Shown here in pieces: positions 61,490 to 64,000 of a stretch of DNA of 64,000 nt. Each line of letters starts with the position of its first letter. The stretch's first letter is position 1. This stretch comes from Planctomycetota bacterium. Lineage in GTDB: Bacteria; Planctomycetota; Planctomycetia; Pirellulales; UBA1268. The stretch covers positions 1 to 64,000 of the forward strand of contig VGZO01000021.1 of the NCBI GenBank assembly GCA_016872555.1, in the 5' to 3' direction. The position numbers and the translations under genes were made by a program. The notes beneath the pieces are model-generated. The model made no database searches and was not told the DNA's origin. It saw nothing but the letters and a program-made list of their open reading frames with translations.

Positions 61490-63442
61490 GTCGCTGCGGC
61501 CGTCGCGCGCCGCCTGAACCGGCGCCGAGCCGGGGGAGGCGAGCGGGGGTCGGCGCGGTGCCGCCGGGCCGACGATCGCCACCACCTCGGTGTCGTCGAG
61601 CATTTCGCGCTCCTCGAGCTCGCCGGCGAGGGCGTCGAGCTTGGCACGGTTTTCGGAGAGCAGCCGGCTGGCCCGCTCGGCCGCGTCGTGGAGGATCCGC
61701 GACACCTCGTCGTCGATGATCCGCGCCGTGTGCTCGCTGAACTCGCGCTGCTCGTAGACGTCGCGTCCCAGGAACGGATGCTCGTCCGACACGTGGCAGG
61801 CCACCGGCCCGACCTTCTCGCTCATCCCCCAGTGGGCCACCATCCGCCGGGCCAGACGCGTGGCCTGCACGAGGTCGTTCTCGGCGCCGGCCGAGTATTC
61901 ACCGCAGGCGAGCTTTTCGGCAGCCCGGCCGGCGAGGATGAACACCAGCCGGTTGGTAAGGTCGTGCTCGCCGATGTTCATCCGGTCTTCTTCGGGGACC
62001 AGTTGCGTCACGCCCAGCGCCCGCCCCCGCGGGATGATCGTCACCTTGTGGAGTTTGTCGACGCCGGGGAGCAGCCACGCGGCCAGGGCGTGGCCCGCCT
62101 CGTGGTAGGCGGTGAGCGTCTTCTCGTGGCCGGTGAGCACCTCCTCGCGCTTCGGCCCCATCAGGACCTTGTCGCGCGCGAAGTCGAAGTCGGCCGGCTC
62201 GACGGCGAGCTTGTCGTGGCGCGTCGCCCACAAGGCGGCCTCGTTGACGAGGTTGCGGATGTCGGCGCCGGTGAGGCCGACGGTCGCCGCGGCGAGCCGG
62301 TCGAGGTCGACGTCGGCCGACAGGGGGACGTTGCGCGTGTGGACCTTGAACAGCGCCAGGCGGGCCTTCTGATTGGGGCGGTCGACGGTGACGTGCCGGT
62401 CGAAGCGCCCGGGGCGGAGCAGCGCCGGATCGAGCACGTCGGGGCGGTTGGTGGCTGCCAGCACGATCACGCTCTCGGTCGGGCTGAAGCCGTCCATCTC
62501 GGAGAGGATTTGGTTGAGCGTCTGCTCGCGCTCGTCGTGACCGCCGCCGAGGCCAGTGCCGCGGTGGCGCCCGACGGCGTCGATCTCGTCGATGAACAGG
62601 ATCGCCGGCGAGGCATCTTTGGCGGTCTTGAACAGGTCGCGCACGCGCGACGCGCCCACCCCGACGAACATTTGGATGAACTCGGAGCCCGAGATCGAGA
62701 AGAACGGCACCCCGGCCTCGCCGGCGACGGCCCGGGCCAGGAGCGTCTTCCCGGTGCCCGGCGGGCCCATCAACAACACCCCCTTGGGCACGCGGCCGCC
62801 GAGGCGCTGGAACTTCTGCGGATCCTTGAGGAACTCGACGATCTCCTTGAGATCCTCCTTCACCCCGTCGAGCCCGGCGACGTCGGCGAACGTCATCTGC
62901 TTGTCGGCCGGGGAGTAGCGCTTCGCCGGCGAACGGCTGAAGCCGCCGAGGAAGCCGGTGCCGCCGAGCGGGTCGCGTGCCCGGCGCAGCATCGTCCACA
63001 TCAGGCCCATCAGGACGAGGAACCCGAGCATGTACAAGCCGATCAGGAAGCCTGTCCCGTCGGTCGGCTGACGGACGATCGTCTTCACGTCGTGCGCCAA
63101 AAGCAGGTCGTCGAGCCCGCGGCCGAGGTAGCTCGACAGTTCGGTGCGAAACGTCTTCGGGGCGGCGCCGATGGCACTCGATGGCGTGCTTTCCGCCGTC
63201 CCCCGGTATTCACCGGTGAGGATGTTGCCCGAGATCTGCACCGTCGCGACATGGCCCGCCTTGACCTCGCGGACGAACTCGTCGTAGCTGATCGCCGCCG
63301 GCATCGACGCCTGCTCGCGCACGAGCAAGGCCACCATCGCCAGTCCGGCGAGGAGCAGCATGATCAGGGCGGGCGTCCCCAGCGGCTTGCCGAGGGTGGG
63401 GCGCTGCGAGGACGAACCTTTGGGACGCTGCGGGGCATCCAT
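61484..63442 (-). CDS. ftsH: ATP-dependent zinc metalloprotease FtsH
   Basis: 652 residues. Two membrane helices (about 25-42, [16 protein letters not shown], and about 130-150, [17 protein letters not shown]) flank a periplasmic domain. The AAA core is complete: [20 protein letters not shown], Walker [14 protein letters not shown] (about 225), Walker [16 protein letters not shown] (about 280) and second region of homology [18 protein letters not shown] (about 331). The protease site is [12 protein letters not shown] (HEAGH about 446), with the third ligand in [17 protein letters not shown]. It degrades misassembled membrane proteins and regulatory substrates. The C-terminal tail is Pro/Ala-rich. 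Its 3' end abuts the truncated HEPN gene. Confidence 0.94.
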   Translation of the reverse strand: MDAPQRPKGSSSQRPTLGKPLGTPALIMLLLAGLAMVALLVREQASMPAAISYDEFVREVKAGHVATVQISGNILTGEYRGTAESTPSSAIGAAPKTFRTELSSYLGRGLDDLLLAHDVKTIVRQPTDGTGFLIGLYMLGFLVLMGLMWTMLRRARDPLGGTGFLGGFSRSPAKRYSPADKQMTFADVAGLDGVKEDLKEIVEFLKDPQKFQRLGGRVPKGVLLMGPPGTGKTLLARAVAGEAGVPFFSISGSEFIQMFVGVGASRVRDLFKTAKDASPAILFIDEIDAVGRHRGTGLGGGHDEREQTLNQILSEMDGFSPTESVIVLAATNRPDVLDPALLRPGRFDRHVTVDRPNQKARLALFKVHTRNVPLSADVDLDRLAAATVGLTGADIRNLVNEAALWATRHDKLAVEPADFDFARDKVLMGPKREEVLTGHEKTLTAYHEAGHALAAWLLPGVDKLHKVTIIPRGRALGVTQLVPEEDRMNIGEHDLTNRLVFILAGRAAEKLACGEYSAGAENDLVQATRLARRMVAHWGMSEKVGPVACHVSDEHPFLGRDVYEQREFSEHTARIIDDEVSRILHDAAERASRLLSENRAKLDALAGELEEREMLDDTEVVAIVGPAAPRRPPLASPGSAPVQAARDGRSDA

Positions 63443-63522
63443 GGGCAGGGGGGGATCCGGCGGGGCAGGGGGACAAGACGGGCGTCAAAGTGTAGTGTAC
63501 GGGGCCCGGATGGAAACGGCCC

Positions 63523-63957
63523 ATGAACGCGTCCCCTGATCCAGTGCGTCGGCAGCCCCGCGGCGTGGTCGCGGTCGCAGCCCGCGGCGGGCGCTACCTC
63601 GCCATCCGGCGCGGTGCCACCGTGGCCGCCGGCGGCCGGATCTGCTTCCCCGGTGGACACGTCGAGGCCGGCGAGGGGGAGCAGTCGGCGGTCGAGCGCG
63701 AGTGCCGCGAGGAGCTCGGGGCGACGGTCGAGGCGACGGGGCGGGTTTGGTCGAGCGTGACGACCTGGGGGACGGCACTGTCCTGGTGGACCGTGCGGCT
63801 CGTCGGCGACGACGACCTCGTGCCCCACCCCGTGGAGGTCGCCGAGATCCTCTGGCTGTCGGAGGAGGAGATGCTTGCCGATCCCGATCTGCTTCCGGGG
63901 AACCGCGACTTCCTCCTCGCGGTGCGCGACGGCACGATCCGGCTTGACCAGCCATGA
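63523..63957 (+). CDS. NUDIX hydrolase
   Basis: 144 residues, ATG 63523. The Nudix box is complete: GHVEAGE, seven residues, then RECREELGA (G-x5-E-x7-REU-xEE-x-G-U), at about 45-67. RGVVAVAARGGRYLAIRRG and WWTVRLVGDDDLVPHPVEVA complete the fold. It hydrolyses a nucleoside diphosphate linked to some moiety, using Mg2+; the substrate cannot be predicted, although the small size is like MutT/NudG housecleaning enzymes. It is divergent from ftsH across 80 bp. Confidence 0.85.
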   Translation: MNASPDPVRRQPRGVVAVAARGGRYLAIRRGATVAAGGRICFPGGHVEAGEGEQSAVERECREELGATVEATGRVWSSVTTWGTALSWWTVRLVGDDDLVPHPVEVAEILWLSEEEMLADPDLLPGNRDFLLAVRDGTIRLDQP

Positions 63958-64000
63958 CGGCCATTGCCATGCCGTGACCGGCCGGCCCACCCTTCGTCCC

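Overview
The window looks like chromosomal DNA from a high-GC planctomycete, probably Pirellulales-like. The evidence is its gene content: an ECF sigma factor beside a Ser/Thr kinase with WD40 repeats, secreted proteins ending in an 'EIDPA'-type sorting signal, a PQQ-propeller protein with planctomycete-style cytochrome c domains, DUF1080, a probable DUF6666-type outer-membrane protein, Rho with a long Gly-rich N-terminal insertion, and tetrahydromethanopterin/methanofuran-type genes in a bacterium. This is inferred from families and motifs; no search was run.

Layout. 0-0.5 kb: the start of a thermonuclease-like gene, then a 3' fragment of tRNA-Tyr with its terminator, read here as the far end (att site) of an integrated element lying mostly left of the window. 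0.6-2.8 kb: a secreted FGE-like/DUF4114 protein carrying two sorting signals in one frame. 2.8-4.4 kb: no convincing gene; a GTGAC-rich, possibly decayed stretch with a perfect 24-bp palindrome. 4.4-8.6 kb: ECF sigma factor plus membrane kinase/WD40 protein. 8.6-15 kb: addA-addB type recombination helicase-nucleases. 15-22.5 kb: aldo/keto reductase, PQQ/cytochrome protein translationally coupled to a DUF885 protein, a GGQ release-factor-like protein, DUF1080. 22.5-30 kb: RNase D, NhaD-like antiporter, membrane protein coupled to an mfnB homologue, PHA-system protein, TPR protein, STN-like secreted protein. 30-33.3 kb: glpD-glpK. 33.3-42.3 kb: a thioredoxin-fold protein with two YHS-like modules, rho behind a consensus promoter and a leader of about 0.8 kb, a conserved unknown, a highly charged disordered protein, an outer-membrane protein. 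42.5-48.3 kb: cystathionine synthase/lyase, PQQ-propeller membrane protein coupled to an atypical SDR, and an ammonium transporter with a consensus sigma-54 promoter. 48.6-54.2 kb: a divergent tetrahydromethanopterin-type cluster (DHPS-like, pabB, pabA leftward; DUF447 and mptG rightward). 54.2-64 kb: TIM-barrel epimerase, M16 peptidase, dapA, purine nucleoside phosphorylase, surE, Dabb protein, truncated HEPN remnant, ftsH, NUDIX.

The most novel-looking signal is a 118-119 bp intergenic repeat present four times (near 15.0, 21.7, 52.4 and 60.8 kb). Copies have near-constant length, similar ends, an imperfect terminal inverted repeat and three internal hairpins. It resembles a miniature inverted-repeat element or a structured-RNA cassette; one copy supplies the last codons of the DUF1080 gene. 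Other points worth a second look are the fused double-sorted protein, the seven perfect 12-bp repeats inside rho, the SDR lacking its catalytic Ser and Tyr, and the linked C1-carrier genes.
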